From assembly GCA_904420155.1 (NCBI GenBank), contig CAJFUH010000220.1, positions 1-5,352 on the forward strand: 5,352 bases of DNA, read 5' to 3'. Each line of letters begins with the position of its first letter. Position 1 is the stretch's first letter. Under the pieces are notes generated by a model. It did no database searches. It saw only the letters and a list, made by a program, of their open reading frames with translations, and was not told the origin of the DNA. Source of the DNA: an uncultured Clostridia bacterium (GTDB taxonomy: Bacteria; Bacillota; Clostridia; Oscillospirales; Acutalibacteraceae). The translations under genes were made by a program, and so were the position numbers. This document shows, piece by piece, positions 5,184 to 5,352 of the stretch.

Positions 5184-5211
5184 AAAAAAAGATACCAGCG
5201 TTAAACGCGGG
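5184..5211 (-). terminator. Possible second tRNA-operon terminator
   Basis: The 17-bp imperfect palindrome at 5195-5211 folds as CC.GCG / CGC.GG with a short TTTAA loop on the minus strand. TATC and seven T (5190-5184) follow. The stem is short with one mismatch, so it is probably only a back-up to the strong terminator upstream. Confidence 0.4.
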
Positions 5212-5224
5212 CATTTGGGTAAAT

Positions 5225-5264
5225 AAAAAGAAAACCTGCGGCGCGCGACTTGCTCACCGCAGGT
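5225..5264 (-). terminator. Rho-independent terminator of tRNA-Leu
   Basis: ACCTGCGG (5234-5241) and CCGCAGGT (5257-5264) form a perfect 8-bp stem. On the minus strand it is followed by TTTTCTTTTT. It begins one base after the encoded CCA of the tRNA. Confidence 0.88.
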
Positions 5265-5265
5265 G

Positions 5266-5349
5266 TGGTGCGAGCGATGGGACTTGAACCCACACGTCAT
5301 AGACACACGCACCTCAAACGTGCCTGTCTGCCTGTTCCAGCACACTCGC
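5266..5349 (-). tRNA. tRNA-Leu, anticodon GAG
   Basis: The 84-nt molecule folds fully. The acceptor stem is GCGAGTG/CGCTCGC with one T-G pair, followed by T8-G9. The D stem is CTG/CAG with a GG-containing loop, and the anticodon stem is CACGT/GCGTG. The anticodon loop TTGAGGT places GAG at 5315-5313. A class II variable arm (GTC-TAT-GAC) and a T arm with loop TTCAAGT follow. The discriminator base is A73, as expected for leucine rather than serine tRNA (G73), and CCA is encoded in the DNA (5268-5266). It reads CUC and CUU codons. Its promoter, and any tRNA genes ahead of it, lie outside the window. Confidence 0.95.
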
Positions 5350-5352
5350 ATA

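Noticed and set aside
5061..5351. Minus-strand open frame of 96 codons overlapping the tRNA
   Set aside because: It runs straight through tRNA-Leu and its terminators, has no ribosome binding site and shows no protein-like pattern.
1..5352. CRISPR array, insertion sequence or prophage genes
   Set aside because: No spaced identical repeats, transposase, integrase or phage structural gene was found on either strand.

Overview
The window looks like a chromosomal stretch from a low-GC Gram-positive anaerobe of the class Clostridia, Lachnospiraceae or a relative. The signs are strong AGGAGG-type ribosome binding sites, short intergenic regions with many hairpin-plus-U-run terminators, a PadR/HAAS-domain gene pair, a tRNA with CCA encoded in the DNA, and several small proteins that read like gut-clostridial families. 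This assignment is inference; no rRNA or marker gene is present.

Layout, left to right. (1) Bases 1-198, minus strand: the first 66 codons of an AlkA-like HhH-GPD DNA glycosylase, cut by the window edge. (2) Bases 294-1163: a compact divergent pair, a 70-residue ribbon-helix-helix (RHH) DNA-binding protein (minus) and a 109-residue SLOG-fold protein of the DUF2493/YspA type (plus). A 25-bp palindrome with perfect 12-bp arms lies between them, and the pair has terminators at both outer ends. (3) Bases 1120-3219: a MerR-family regulator with a GyrI-like ligand-binding domain and, downstream on the same strand, an NAD(P)-dependent dehydrogenase related to 2,4-diaminopentanoate dehydrogenase. Between them is a promoter with the 19-bp spacer typical of MerR-activated promoters, so the regulator probably senses a small molecule and switches on the dehydrogenase.

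(4) Bases 3220-3558: a gene-free stretch with one strong GC hairpin and a tandem 8-bp repeat. (5) Bases 3559-4507: a PadR repressor gene followed after 4 bp by a HAAS-domain (DUF1700-type) membrane protein. A palindrome covers the extended -10 of their promoter, suggesting autorepression. (6) Bases 4588-4669: two back-to-back terminators. (7) Bases 4820-4964: a frameshifted remnant of a small clostridial protein gene that keeps an excellent ribosome binding site. (8) Bases 5133-5349: tRNA-Leu(GAG) on the minus strand, followed by one strong terminator and two weaker terminator-like hairpins.

Nothing in the window proves a new system. The best candidates for a closer look are the RHH/SLOG module with its palindrome, and the MerR-GyrI/dehydrogenase unit, whose substrate and inducer are unknown. 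Four gene starts were placed downstream of the longest open frame because a ribosome binding site, and in one case the promoter position, points to an inner ATG.
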